From NCBI RefSeq assembly GCF_002873335.1, contig NZ_MCUW01000013.1:32532-96531 (forward strand): DNA of 64,000 bases, given 5' to 3'. Each line of letters begins with the position of its first letter. Position 1 is the first letter of the stretch. The stretch is from Vibrio sp. 10N.286.49.B1 (GTDB taxonomy: Bacteria > Pseudomonadota > Gammaproteobacteria > Enterobacterales > Vibrionaceae). The translations under genes were made by a program, and so were the position numbers. Shown here in pieces: positions 38,458 to 48,125 of this stretch. Under the pieces are notes generated by a model, which did not search any database, was not told where the DNA came from, and saw only the letters and a program-made list of their open reading frames with translations.

Positions 38458-39597
38458 ATGGCAAGAGCACTCCGAATCGGCATTGTAGCGGGCGAATTAT
38501 CCGGGGATACCTTAGGTGAAGGATTCATTAAGGCGATCAAACAGCGTTATCCTGACGCTGAGTTTGTCGGCATTGGTGGGCCTAAAATGATCGCCCAAGG
38601 CTGTGAGTCTTTGTTTGATATGGAAGAATTGGCCGTAATGGGCCTCGTCGAGGTGTTAGGACGACTTCGGCGTTTACTTCATGTTAAAGCGGAGTTGGTG
38701 CGTTATTTTACTCATAACCCCGTTGATGTGTTTGTCGGTATTGATGCTCCTGATTTTAACCTTCGCTTAGAGTTGGACTTGAAAAAATCGGGAACGCCAA
38801 CCGTCCATTACGTGAGTCCATCGGTATGGGCATGGCGCCAAAAACGTATCATCAAAATTGGTGAAGCCACTAATTTAGTCTTAGCATTTTTGCCTTTTGA
38901 AAAAGCATTTTACGATAAACATAATGTGCCATGTGAATTTGTTGGTCATACGTTAGCAGATGCTATCCCGATGGAATCAGATAAGGTTTCTGCCCGTGAT
39001 TTGTTAGGCCTCGAGCAAGATAAAACCTGGTTAGCTGTGCTGCCTGGCAGCCGAAACAATGAACTTAACATGTTGTCACAGCCCTTTATAGAAACCTGCC
39101 AACGACTTCATCAAGATAACCCTAATTTAGGATTTGTTGTCGCCGCTGTGAATGACAAACGCAAACAACAGTTTGTACAAGCCTGGCAAGCATTCGCACC
39201 TGAATTGGATTTTCATATTGTGCAAGATACCGCACGCAATGTAATTACCGCATCTGATGTTGTGTTACTTGCCTCTGGTACGGTGGCCTTGGAATGTATG
39301 CTGATCAAAAGACCCATGGTTGTTGGTTATAAAATGAATGCCATCACGACCTTTTTAGCAAAGCGATTAGTCAAAACCAAGTATGTATCTCTGCCGAATA
39401 TACTCGCTGATGATGGTATCGTTGAAGAGTGCTTAATGGACGCCTGCACGGTCGAAAATCTGTATAATGCACTGACGAAATTACTGAGCAGTGATAATTC
39501 AGAGGTGTTGTCTCAATTTACCGAGATGCATCATTGGATCCGCAAAAATGCTGACGAACAAGCCGCCAAGGCAGTACTAAAGCTCATTGATAAATAA
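38458..39597 (+). CDS. lpxB: Lipid-A-disaccharide synthase
   Basis: A 379-residue GT19 glycosyltransferase (E. coli 382) that joins UDP-diacylglucosamine and lipid X at the inner membrane. The N-terminal Rossmann half has GIVAGELSGDTLGEGFIKAI and GIGGPKMIAQGCESLF; IDAPDFNLRLELDLKKSG and YVSPSVWAWRQKRIIKI follow. The C-terminal nucleotide-sugar half holds AVLPGSRNNELNML and LLASGTVALECMLIKRPMVV. All conserved blocks are present. It stands 118 bases after lpxA, across a hairpin, and nine codons or fewer separate it from rnhB. Confidence 0.97.
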   Translation: MARALRIGIVAGELSGDTLGEGFIKAIKQRYPDAEFVGIGGPKMIAQGCESLFDMEELAVMGLVEVLGRLRRLLHVKAELVRYFTHNPVDVFVGIDAPDFNLRLELDLKKSGTPTVHYVSPSVWAWRQKRIIKIGEATNLVLAFLPFEKAFYDKHNVPCEFVGHTLADAIPMESDKVSARDLLGLEQDKTWLAVLPGSRNNELNMLSQPFIETCQRLHQDNPNLGFVVAAVNDKRKQQFVQAWQAFAPELDFHIVQDTARNVITASDVVLLASGTVALECMLIKRPMVVGYKMNAITTFLAKRLVKTKYVSLPNILADDGIVEECLMDACTVENLYNALTKLLSSDNSEVLSQFTEMHHWIRKNADEQAAKAVLKLIDK

Positions 39598-39614
39598 AGA
39601 ATTAAGTGAACAAT

Positions 39615-40235
39615 ATGACTAAAAAATCGCCAGTAGAGATTCCTCCATTTGAGTACCCGCAGGGATATCGCCTAATTGCTGGCGTCGATGAGGTTGGACG
39701 TGGTCCATTGGTGGGGGATGTCGTGACTGCAGCGGTCATTCTTGACCCTCAGAATCCAATATTGGGGTTGTCGGATTCGAAAAAACTCTCAGAGAAGAAA
39801 CGCTTGGCGTTATTTCCTGAAATTCAGGAAAAAGCATTGGCGTGGGCGGTTGGGCGTTGTTCGCCCGAAGAAATTGATGAGCTCAATATCCTGCAGGCCA
39901 CCATGGTCGCGATGCAACGTGCCGTCGCTGGGTTGAAGGTCACACCGGACCTTGTGTTGATCGATGGCAACCGTACACCGAGCCTACCGGTCGACGCTCA
40001 AGCTGTCGTCAAAGGTGATCTTCGAGTCGCCGAAATAAGTGCCGCTTCCATTATTGCTAAGGTGATTCGTGATTCAGAGATGGAAGAGTTAGATAAGCGT
40101 CATCCCCAATTTGGCTTTGCTCAACACAAGGGATACCCGACCAAAGCGCATTTTTCTGCAATTGAGCAGTATGGCGTTATTGATGAACATCGTAAAAGCT
40201 TCAAACCAGTGAAGCGAGTGCTGGGCATTGAATAG
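39615..40235 (+). CDS. rnhB: Ribonuclease HII
   Basis: A 206-residue RNase H type 2 enzyme that nicks at ribonucleotides in DNA and degrades RNA-DNA hybrids. Catalytic carboxylates: Asp and Glu in [17 protein letters not shown] (about 23-39), Asp in [13 protein letters not shown], and Asp in [20 protein letters not shown]. The family GRG motif is intact. I take ATG 39615; a GTG at 39606 would add three residues. It follows lpxB by 17 bases and precedes dnaE, as in E. coli and Vibrio. Confidence 0.95.
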   Translation: MTKKSPVEIPPFEYPQGYRLIAGVDEVGRGPLVGDVVTAAVILDPQNPILGLSDSKKLSEKKRLALFPEIQEKALAWAVGRCSPEEIDELNILQATMVAMQRAVAGLKVTPDLVLIDGNRTPSLPVDAQAVVKGDLRVAEISAASIIAKVIRDSEMEELDKRHPQFGFAQHKGYPTKAHFSAIEQYGVIDEHRKSFKPVKRVLGIE

Positions 40236-40279
40236 CACGATGTTAGTGAACCAACCTGTTGCAGTATTTAGGACGTAGA

Positions 40280-43200
40280 ATGTCAGATCCCAAGTTTATA
40301 CACCTTCGTGTACATAGTGATTACTCAATGGTCGATGGCTTATCGAAAGTGCCGCCATTAGTAAAAAAAGTCGCTTCAATGGGAATGCCTGCAATGGCGC
40401 TTACCGATTTTACTAACCTTTGTGGCCTCGTAAAGTTTTATAGTAATGCTCATTCGTCGGGTATTAAGCCTATCATTGGCGCTGATTTTGCCATGCAGTC
40501 TGACGAGTTTGGCGACGAACTGACGAGTGTCACGGTATTGGCCACCACCAATGTCGGTTATAACAATTTAACATTGTTGATTTCAAAGGCCTATCTACGC
40601 GGTCACGTGCAACACCAACCTGTTATCGATAAAAGTTGGTTAGCGGATCTTGCTGAGGGTTTAATTGTACTGTCAGGTGCGAAAAACGGTGAAATCGGTA
40701 AAGCATTGTTGAAAGGTAATCGTGCGTTAGCACTTCAGTGCGCTGAGTTTTACCAAACACACTTTGACAACCATTTTTATATCGAATTAATGCGCACTGG
40801 CCGACCGGACGAAGAAAGTTATTTGCACTTTGCCATCGAGCTTGCCCATGAGTGCGACCTACCTGTTGTCGCGACAAACGAGGTGGTTTTTGTTGAGTCC
40901 GAATTATTCGATGCTCATGAAATCCGGGTTGCGATCCACGATGGTTACACCATTGATGACCCTAAGCGTCCGAAACGATACAGCGCTCAGCAGTATCTTC
41001 GCACCGAAGAGGAAATGTGTGAGCTTTTCGCGGATATTCCCGAGGCTTTGCAGAACTCAGTAGAAATTGCCAAACGATGCAATGTTACTGTCCGCTTAGA
41101 TGAGTACTTTCTTCCCGCTTTCCCGACGGAAGGGATGCTGGAGACGGACTTCTTAGTGAAGAAATCACAAGAAGGACTGGAAGAGCGACTTGAATTCTTA
41201 TTCCCGGATGCAGAGGAAAGAGAAAAGCGTCGCCCTGATTACGATGCTCGCCTAAGAATTGAACTTGATGTTGTCAACCAGATGGGCTTTCCTGGCTACT
41301 TCCTTATCGTAATGGAGTTCATTCAGTGGTCAAAAGACAACGATATTCCAGTCGGTCCTGGGCGTGGTTCAGGTGCTGGTTCATTGGTTGCTTACGCGCT
41401 AAAAATTACTGACTTAGACCCGCTTGAATACGACCTACTATTCGAACGTTTTCTTAACCCTGAACGCGTATCCATGCCCGATTTTGATATCGACTTTTGT
41501 ATGGATAAACGTGATCAGGTGATCGACCACGTGGCCGAGATGTATGGCCGAGACGCGGTATCACAGATCATCACGTTCGGTACCATGGCGGCGAAGGCGG
41601 TAATAAGAGACGTAGGTCGAGTGCTGGGGCATCCGTTTGGTTTTGTCGATCGAATCTCAAAATTAATTCCACCGGATCCAGGGATGACGCTGGAAAAAGC
41701 GTTTAAGGCCGAGCCCGCATTACCACAACTTTATGAAGCCGATGAAGAGGTGCGTGACCTGATTGATATGTGTCGCATCTTAGAAGGCTGTACCCGAAAT
41801 GCGGGTAAGCACGCGGGCGGTGTGGTGATCTCTCCAACGACAATCACTGATTTTGCGCCAATCTATGCGGATGCTGAGGGTAACTTTCCGGTTACACAGT
41901 TTGATAAGAACGATGTAGAAACCGCGGGTCTGGTTAAGTTTGATTTCTTGGGATTAAGAACGCTCACCATTATAGATTGGGCGTTAGGGCTGATTAACCC
42001 AAGGTTAGAAAAAGAAGGCAAGCCACCGGTTCGAATTGAATCGATACCTTTAGAAGACCCTGCGTCGTTTAGACTATTACAAAACTCAGAAACCACGGCC
42101 GTATTCCAATTGGAATCCCGGGGTATGAAAGATTTGATAAAACGGCTCCAGCCCGATTGTTTTGAAGATATTATCGCTTTGGTTGCGCTTTTTCGTCCGG
42201 GGCCCTTGCAATCAGGAATGGTTGACAACTTTATCGACCGAAAACATGGTCGAGAAGCGGTCTCTTACCCAGATGAAAAATGGCAACATGAAACACTAAA
42301 AGAAACACTCGAACCGACGTATGGCATCATTCTCTATCAAGAGCAGGTTATGCAGATCGCACAAATCTTAGCGGGTTATACGCTGGGTGGTGCCGATATG
42401 CTTCGTCGTGCGATGGGTAAGAAAAAACCTGAGGAGATGGCAAAGCAGCGGGCTATCTTTGAAGAAGGTGCCATTGCTAATGGGGTTGATGGCGAGCTTT
42501 CGATGAAGATCTTCGATCTTGTAGAAAAGTTTGCGGGCTATGGTTTTAACAAGTCGCACTCGGCTGCTTATGCGTTAGTCTCATACCAGACACTCTGGCT
42601 AAAAACGCATTATCCAGCTGAGTTCATGGCAGCAGTAATGACTGCAGACATGGATAACACGGAAAAGGTAGTCGGCCTCGTAGACGAATGTTTACGAATG
42701 AAAATCAAGTTGCTGCCACCAGATATCAACTCGGGCCTGTACCGCTTTAATGTCGACGGTGATGGTGCTATCGTTTATGGTATTGGTGCGATCAAAGGGG
42801 TGGGTGAAGGTCCAATTGACGCCATTATTGAGGCTCGAAATCAAGGTGGGCACTTCCGAGATTTATTTGATTTCTGCGCTCGACTCGACCTGAAAAAGGT
42901 GAATAAACGCGTTATTGAAAAACTGATCATGGCTGGGGCATTAGATAGATTAGGGCCTCATCGAGCCGCGTTAATGGCATCGCTTAATGATGCCGTAAAA
43001 GCGGCAAGCCAGCATCACCAAGCAGAGGCATTTGGTCAATCTGATATGTTTGGTGTGTTGACTGAAGCGCCAGAGGAAGTGGAACACAAGTACGTCCAAG
43101 TTCCGGCGTGGCCAGAGAAGGTCTGGCTGGAAGGGGAACGAGAAACCCTTGGTCTTTATTTGACTGGGCATCCAATAAATGCTTATTTAAGGGAACTGAA

Positions 43201-43759
43201 CAAATACACCAGTTGTCGACTCAATGAAGCGACGCCGACACGAAGAGATCAATCACTGACATTGTCAGGTTTGGTGATTGCCGCAAGAGTAATGACAACC
43301 AAGCGAGGTAATCGCATTGGTTTAATGACACTTGACGATCGATCTGGGCGTATGGAAGTGATGTTGTTCTCAGATGCACTAGATAAATATGCTGAATTGC
43401 TCGAAAAAGACAAAATAGTGGTCGTTTCTGGACAGGTCAGCTTTGATGACTTCAATGGTGGGCTTAAAATGTCCGCCCGCGAAGTTTTAGATTTAGGAAG
43501 CGCGCGCGAGAAATTTACTCGTGGGCTATCAATTTCTTTACTTGAACAGCAAATTGATGAGCGCTTTTATCAGCGTTTCACTGATATCCTAGCGCCACAT
43601 AAAGCTGGGACCGTGCCGGTAAATATTTATTACCAGCGTGAAGATGCAAGAGCAAAACTAACGTTGGGTACAGAATGGCGTGTTACTCCTAATGACACAC
43701 TGTTAGAAGAATTACAGCAGTTACTTGGTCAAGACCAGGTAGAACTCGAATTTAACTAA
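40280..43759 (+). CDS. dnaE: DNA polymerase III alpha subunit
   Basis: The 1159-residue replicative polymerase (E. coli 1160). The N-terminal PHP domain begins [20 protein letters not shown]. The palm has Asp401 and Asp403 in [12 protein letters not shown], matching the E. coli numbering, and the third Asp lies further on in the region of [20 protein letters not shown]. Other family blocks are [36 protein letters not shown] and [18 protein letters not shown]. The C-terminus carries helix-hairpin-helix, OB-fold ([20 protein letters not shown]) and tau-binding parts. Start ATG 40280 has AGGA eight bases upstream. It is followed by accA after 49 bases. Confidence 0.98.
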   Translation: MSDPKFIHLRVHSDYSMVDGLSKVPPLVKKVASMGMPAMALTDFTNLCGLVKFYSNAHSSGIKPIIGADFAMQSDEFGDELTSVTVLATTNVGYNNLTLLISKAYLRGHVQHQPVIDKSWLADLAEGLIVLSGAKNGEIGKALLKGNRALALQCAEFYQTHFDNHFYIELMRTGRPDEESYLHFAIELAHECDLPVVATNEVVFVESELFDAHEIRVAIHDGYTIDDPKRPKRYSAQQYLRTEEEMCELFADIPEALQNSVEIAKRCNVTVRLDEYFLPAFPTEGMLETDFLVKKSQEGLEERLEFLFPDAEEREKRRPDYDARLRIELDVVNQMGFPGYFLIVMEFIQWSKDNDIPVGPGRGSGAGSLVAYALKITDLDPLEYDLLFERFLNPERVSMPDFDIDFCMDKRDQVIDHVAEMYGRDAVSQIITFGTMAAKAVIRDVGRVLGHPFGFVDRISKLIPPDPGMTLEKAFKAEPALPQLYEADEEVRDLIDMCRILEGCTRNAGKHAGGVVISPTTITDFAPIYADAEGNFPVTQFDKNDVETAGLVKFDFLGLRTLTIIDWALGLINPRLEKEGKPPVRIESIPLEDPASFRLLQNSETTAVFQLESRGMKDLIKRLQPDCFEDIIALVALFRPGPLQSGMVDNFIDRKHGREAVSYPDEKWQHETLKETLEPTYGIILYQEQVMQIAQILAGYTLGGADMLRRAMGKKKPEEMAKQRAIFEEGAIANGVDGELSMKIFDLVEKFAGYGFNKSHSAAYALVSYQTLWLKTHYPAEFMAAVMTADMDNTEKVVGLVDECLRMKIKLLPPDINSGLYRFNVDGDGAIVYGIGAIKGVGEGPIDAIIEARNQGGHFRDLFDFCARLDLKKVNKRVIEKLIMAGALDRLGPHRAALMASLNDAVKAASQHHQAEAFGQSDMFGVLTEAPEEVEHKYVQVPAWPEKVWLEGERETLGLYLTGHPINAYLRELNKYTSCRLNEATPTRRDQSLTLSGLVIAARVMTTKRGNRIGLMTLDDRSGRMEVMLFSDALDKYAELLEKDKIVVVSGQVSFDDFNGGLKMSAREVLDLGSAREKFTRGLSISLLEQQIDERFYQRFTDILAPHKAGTVPVNIYYQREDARAKLTLGTEWRVTPNDTLLEELQQLLGQDQVELEFN

Positions 43760-43808
43760 TTGGGTCCTCGAATACTATTTTGAGGGCTGAATCGAAAAGG
43801 ATTCATTG

Positions 43809-44768
43809 ATGAGCTTAAACTTTCTTGAATTTGAAAAACCAATTGCAGAGCTAGAAGCTAAAATTGAAGCGTTACGTGATGTATCCCGCCATGGCGGTGA
43901 TAGTGCAATTGATTTGGATAAAGAAATTGGACAACTAGAGAAGAAAAGCCTAGAGCTTAAAAAGAAGATCTTTAGTGACCTGGGTGCATGGCAAGTTGCG
44001 CAGCTAGCGCGTCACCCTCAACGTCCATATACGCTAGACTACCTTGAGCATGCGTTTACTGAGTTTGACGAGCTTGCTGGCGACCGAGCGTTTGCCGATG
44101 ATAAAGCCATCGTGGGTGGCATGGCGCGACTTGATGGTCGTCCAGTGATGATTATTGGCCACCAAAAGGGTCGTGAGACGAAAGAAAAGGTACGCCGTAA
44201 TTTTGGTATGCCGAAACCAGAAGGCTACCGTAAAGCACTTCGTTTGATGGAAATGGCTGAGCGTTTTCAAATGCCGATCATTACTTTCATCGATACGGCT
44301 GGTGCGTATCCTGGTGTTGGCGCGGAAGAGCGTGGGCAGTCTGAGGCTATCGCAAAAAACCTAAAGGTCATGTCAGGGCTGAGTGTTCCTATTATTTGTA
44401 CTGTAGTAGGTGAAGGTGGTTCTGGTGGCGCACTAGCAATTGGTGTGGGTGATTACGTGAACATGCTTCAGTATTCTACGTATTCTGTGATATCACCAGA
44501 AGGTTGTGCTTCTATTCTATGGCGTGATTCTGATAAAGCGCCACAAGCGGCGGAAGCGATGGGCTTAGTTGCCCCTCGTCTTAAAGAGCTCGAATTGATT
44601 GACGATATTATCGAAGAGCCATTAGGCGGCGCACACCGCGATCCAATTCAAATGGCAGAGAATTTAAAAGAGACGTTGTTACGCCAGCTTGATGAGTTAG
44701 AGCTGCTAGATCAAGAGACATTGCTTGATCGTCGTTACAAGCGTTTAATGAGTTATGGCTACTGCTAA
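43809..44768 (+). CDS. accA: Acetyl-CoA carboxylase carboxyltransferase subunit alpha
   Basis: A 319-residue protein, exactly the length of E. coli AccA; with AccD it transfers CO2 from biotin-BCCP to acetyl-CoA, giving malonyl-CoA. The crotonase-type core contains [40 protein letters not shown] and [15 protein letters not shown], whose Gly-rich turns form the oxyanion hole, and [21 protein letters not shown] start at ATG 43809, seven bases after AGGA. The dnaE-accA pairing is conserved across gammaproteobacteria. Confidence 0.98.
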   Translation: MSLNFLEFEKPIAELEAKIEALRDVSRHGGDSAIDLDKEIGQLEKKSLELKKKIFSDLGAWQVAQLARHPQRPYTLDYLEHAFTEFDELAGDRAFADDKAIVGGMARLDGRPVMIIGHQKGRETKEKVRRNFGMPKPEGYRKALRLMEMAERFQMPIITFIDTAGAYPGVGAEERGQSEAIAKNLKVMSGLSVPIICTVVGEGGSGGALAIGVGDYVNMLQYSTYSVISPEGCASILWRDSDKAPQAAEAMGLVAPRLKELELIDDIIEEPLGGAHRDPIQMAENLKETLLRQLDELELLDQETLLDRRYKRLMSYGYC

Positions 44769-44816
44769 TCCTTGATAGGATTAGTATAATAAAGCGAGCA
44801 TTGGCTCGCTTTATTT
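44766..44816 (+). terminator. Terminator after accA (two hairpins)
   Basis: A small hairpin TAATCC-TTGATA-GGATTA (44766-44783, beginning in the stop codon) precedes the main stem ATAAAGCGAGC / GCTCGCTTTAT (44789-44814) and TTTGTTTTT. Confidence 0.82.
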
Positions 44817-44834
44817 GTTTTTGGATATCCCTTT

Positions 44835-46223
44835 ATGTCTCTTTATCAGCAGTTTTCAGACACGTTGTCTACGTCATTAGACACAACCTCTAAGGTTATA
44901 TTGGCTTTAAGTGGTGGGATGGACTCACGTGTGTTGCTGCGGTTATTGTCTATTTATTCTCGACAACATCCATACCGAGAGTGTCTTGCTGTGCATGTCC
45001 ATCATGGCCTGAGTGAACATGCTGACGTTTGGCTTAGCGATTGTGAACGCTGGGCATCGGAAGAAGGGATAGCGTTTGTATCAAATAAGGTCACGCTTGC
45101 AATTGATTCTGGAAAAAGTATCGAGAAATTGGCCCGAGATGCACGTTATGGCGTATTGGAACAGTATGTGGCGGTATCAGATATATTAATAACGGGGCAA
45201 CACCTTGACGATCAAGCTGAGACCTTCATGTTGGCGCTTAAAAGGGGCAGTGGACCCAAAGGCTTATCATCCATGGCTGAAGCTATGTCATGGGGAAAAG
45301 GGCGTATCGTTCGACCGCTGATAACAGTATCCCAGAGTGCCATTGCTGCGTATGCTGAAACCGAGGGGTTGCAATGGGTCAATGACGAAAGTAATGCCGA
45401 TACGCGCTTTGACCGAAACTTTCTGCGTCATGATGTTATGCCTATCATTAATTCTCGCTGGCCAAATTTTGCCCATTCAGTTCATCGAAGCGCGCGCTTG
45501 TGTGCAAACCAAGAGTCATTACTTCATGAGATGTTATCGCCAGAACTCGAAGCTCTGATCAATCCCTTGGGCGGTTTGCCTATATCCGATTTGCAAGCCG
45601 CGTCAGAGTTAAAGCGGGATTATCTGTTGAGACTCTGGCTTGAATCGCGTTCGGCTGTGCTACCGAGTGAGCGGCAGCTGCAGATATTGTGGCAAGAAGT
45701 CGCATGTGCACGTCAAGATGCCAATCCAGAGTTACGCTTGGTCAAAGGCTCAGTAAGACGGTTTGATGGGCGGTTATATTGGGTTGATGAGAGGCCTGAT
45801 ATGTCCGCTGTTTCGATTAAGTGGACGCAACATGATGGGGAAGGTGTACCGAATGATAAATTGCAGTCTAATGAAGCGGTATCACCAGGTCAGCAATTAC
45901 TACCGATGGCGCTAGATTTACCTGATGAATTAGGAACGTTGCGTCTAGCAAAAGCCGATGAAGCGTCCATGATGACGCTGAATAAGGCTCAGTTAACGTC
46001 AACAATGTACGTCAGGTTCAACCCTGAAGGGCTGAGCGCTCACCCTCACTCAAGAAATGGTTCCCGAAAACTTAAAAAACTGTATCAAGAATTGAGAATA
46101 CCAAGCTGGCAACGAAGACGGCTGCCAATTTTAATGATGGACGGTGCGGTGGTTGCTGTTGCTAACTTATTTGTGGATCGAGATTTTTATGGTTCAGATT
46201 GTGAACTAATCTGGGACAAGTGA
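44835..46223 (+). CDS. tilS: tRNA(Ile)-lysidine synthase
   Basis: A 462-residue PP-loop ATPase that converts C34 of tRNA-Ile(CAU) to lysidine, so the tRNA reads AUA; essential. The ATP motif is LSGGMDSRVLL (residues 25-35). The core also has HVHHGLSEHADVW, the tRNA-contact region GQHLDDQAETFMLALKRGSG, and RFDRNFLRHDVMPIINSRWP. A C-terminal TilS_C domain is present (RKLKKLYQELRIPSWQRRRL then PILMMDGAVVAVANL). It has its own leader after the accA terminator and closes the long rightward block. Confidence 0.95.
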   Translation: MSLYQQFSDTLSTSLDTTSKVILALSGGMDSRVLLRLLSIYSRQHPYRECLAVHVHHGLSEHADVWLSDCERWASEEGIAFVSNKVTLAIDSGKSIEKLARDARYGVLEQYVAVSDILITGQHLDDQAETFMLALKRGSGPKGLSSMAEAMSWGKGRIVRPLITVSQSAIAAYAETEGLQWVNDESNADTRFDRNFLRHDVMPIINSRWPNFAHSVHRSARLCANQESLLHEMLSPELEALINPLGGLPISDLQAASELKRDYLLRLWLESRSAVLPSERQLQILWQEVACARQDANPELRLVKGSVRRFDGRLYWVDERPDMSAVSIKWTQHDGEGVPNDKLQSNEAVSPGQQLLPMALDLPDELGTLRLAKADEASMMTLNKAQLTSTMYVRFNPEGLSAHPHSRNGSRKLKKLYQELRIPSWQRRRLPILMMDGAVVAVANLFVDRDFYGSDCELIWDK

Positions 46224-46331
46224 CAGGCGTTTATGTCACAATCAACGCATAATAAATCGCCAGATCTGGCATGTTGACTGCAAAGATGTTGTTTTAATCT
46301 GGTTTATATGGAAGTAATGGAAGGTAATACA

Positions 46332-46643
46332 ATGAATAAAGTCGTGATTGGTGCTGCACTTGTTGTTGGTCTGTTAAGTGGAACGGCTGTAGCGGCTGAT
46401 GTCCAAGCCGGTAAAGCGAAAGCAGCGATTTGCGCTGCGTGTCATGGTGCGGACGGCATTGCTGTGATCCCTGGGTACCCAAACCTAAAAGGTCAAAATG
46501 AACAGTATCTAGCATCGTCGATCAAAGCCTATAAAAACAAAGAGCGAACCGGTGGTTTAGCGGTCGTGATGCAGGCACAAGCTTCTATGCTAAGTGATGA
46601 AGACATCGCCAATGTTGCGGCTTACTATGCAAGTATAAAGTAA
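46332..46643 (+). CDS. Periplasmic c-type cytochrome (class I)
   Basis: A 103-residue small cytochrome. A signal peptide ([20 protein letters not shown]) is cut after AVA at about residue 21. The single haem site is CAACH at 34-38, and the distal Met is Met80 or Met86 in [20 protein letters not shown]. The core [20 protein letters not shown] is typical of c4/c5-like electron carriers with one haem. I use ATG 46332 with GGAAGG upstream; an earlier frame start lacks a signal peptide. It is likely an electron donor to periplasmic or membrane oxidases. It is monocistronic, between tilS and glnB. Paralogues are common, so I give no symbol. Confidence 0.9.
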   Translation: MNKVVIGAALVVGLLSGTAVAADVQAGKAKAAICAACHGADGIAVIPGYPNLKGQNEQYLASSIKAYKNKERTGGLAVVMQAQASMLSDEDIANVAAYYASIK

Positions 46644-46666
46644 TTATTACAAAAAATTTTAACCTG

Positions 46667-46695
46667 AAGCCCGAAGATGTCCTTCGGGCTTTTTG
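46667..46695 (+). terminator. Terminator of the cytochrome gene
   Basis: Stem AAGCCCGAAG / CTTCGGGCTT with a 5-base loop and TTTTTG. Confidence 0.9.
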
Positions 46696-46751
46696 TTTCT
46701 ATTGATTGTTTTGATGCGCTACCAGATAATATCGATATAAAAGTGATGTAA

Positions 46752-47099
<348 letters not shown>

Positions 47100-47119
47100 T
47101 CGCAATCGGCTAAACTATC

Positions 47120-47147
47120 AAAAGGAGTAGATATCTACTCCTTTTTT
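47120..47147 (+). terminator. Terminator of glnB
   Basis: A palindromic stem with arms AAAAGGAGTAGA / TCTACTCCTTTT, followed by a T-run. Confidence 0.9.
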
Positions 47148-47168
47148 GTTTTTGAGAGGCGACGATAA

Positions 47169-48014
47169 ATGAAACTTAAATGGTTTCTATGGGGCGGACT
47201 TGTCACGACAACGCTTGTCATAGCGAGTTTTCAATTGATCTTTACCACGCAAGTGACACCGGAAGTGACCTCTATTCATAGTGGTCATGTCGACACGGAG
47301 CTCAAGTGCTATCAGGGCGACGCTAATCAAGCCCTGGATCGTGCCGGTACCCTAAATGTATTAGTTTGGAACATCTACAAGCAAAACCGAGAGAATCTGT
47401 TTCCAGAGTTAGAAAAGCTTTCCACTGGAAAACAGTTGGCCTTGCTTCAAGAGGCTAATCTAGATCCGACGTTTATGGATTGGCTGAAAAAATCTAACTG
47501 GAATAGCAACCAAGTCAGCGCCTTCAAAGCCTTTGATGTTTCTGCTGGAGTCTTGAATTTAAGTACGGCCATGCCGTCTATCGCGTGTGCTAATCTGCAA
47601 GTCGAGCCTTGGCTAAGGTTACCTAAATCGGGATTGTATGCAGAGTATGCCTTGAGTAATGGTGCTAAGTTGGTGACGGTGAACCTTCATTCCGTGAACT
47701 TTACTATCGGTACAGAGGAGTACATGGCACAACTTGAATCCTTCAAACAAGTATTGATTACGCATCAAGGCCCGTTACTTATCGCCGGCGATTTTAATAG
47801 CTGGAGTGAAGAGCGCTTGGGAGTGCTTCGTCATGTATTGGATAAATATGAGATTAAAGAGGTCATGTTTGCTGATGATAACCGTAAACGGTTTTTGAAC
47901 GGGCTTCCTCTTGATCATATCTTTTATCGAGGTATGAAGTTAGTCTCCGCTGCATCGCCTCAGTCCACCGCTTCAGATCATAATCCATTGATTGCTGAGT
48001 TCGATATTCGATAA
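47169..48014 (+). CDS. yafD: YafD family endonuclease/exonuclease/phosphatase protein
   Basis: A 281-residue EEP-fold protein related to E. coli YafD, whose substrate is unknown. An N-terminal hydrophobic segment (WFLWGGLVTTTLVIASFQLI, about 5-24) looks like a membrane anchor or signal. Catalytic motifs of the fold follow in order: LVWNIYKQNRENL, LLQEANL (metal-binding Glu), VNLHSVNF, IAGDFNSWSEE (Asp and Asn) and the closing SDHNPLIAEF with His. The same neighbours (mltD, gloB, yafS, rnhA, dnaQ) surround it in E. coli. It is convergent with mltD, and a hexanucleotide repeat begins six bases past its stop. Confidence 0.88.
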   Translation: MKLKWFLWGGLVTTTLVIASFQLIFTTQVTPEVTSIHSGHVDTELKCYQGDANQALDRAGTLNVLVWNIYKQNRENLFPELEKLSTGKQLALLQEANLDPTFMDWLKKSNWNSNQVSAFKAFDVSAGVLNLSTAMPSIACANLQVEPWLRLPKSGLYAEYALSNGAKLVTVNLHSVNFTIGTEEYMAQLESFKQVLITHQGPLLIAGDFNSWSEERLGVLRHVLDKYEIKEVMFADDNRKRFLNGLPLDHIFYRGMKLVSAASPQSTASDHNPLIAEFDIR

Positions 48015-48020
48015 GGTTTT

Positions 48021-48056
48021 GATATTGATATTGATATTGATATTGATATTGATATT
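48021..48056. repeat. GATATT hexanucleotide repeat, six copies
   Basis: Six perfect copies of GATATT between the convergent yafD and mltD. The last codons of yafD already contain one GATATT (48003-48008). A 6-bp unit cannot shift a reading frame; length changes would only alter the gap. Confidence 0.96.
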
Positions 48057-48075
48057 GAGAGATAAACAACAGATA

Positions 48076-48103
48076 AAAAAAGCGACACAGTGGCCGCTTT
48101 TGA
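48076..48103 (-). terminator. Terminator of mltD
   Basis: On the minus strand AAAAGCG and CGCTTTT flank a 10-base loop, followed by TTTTTTT, 23 bases past the mltD stop. Confidence 0.75.
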
Positions 48104-48125
48104 TTAAATTCTTAATGAAGGAAAC

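Noticed and set aside
42971..43175. Two overlapping minus-strand frames opposite the end of dnaE
   Set aside because: They are antisense to the conserved polymerase C-terminus and lack RBS and promoter signals.
47863..48069. Minus-strand frame of 68 codons rich in Gln-Tyr
   Set aside because: It is only the translation of the GATATT array on the opposite strand and overlaps the end of yafD; there is no RBS.
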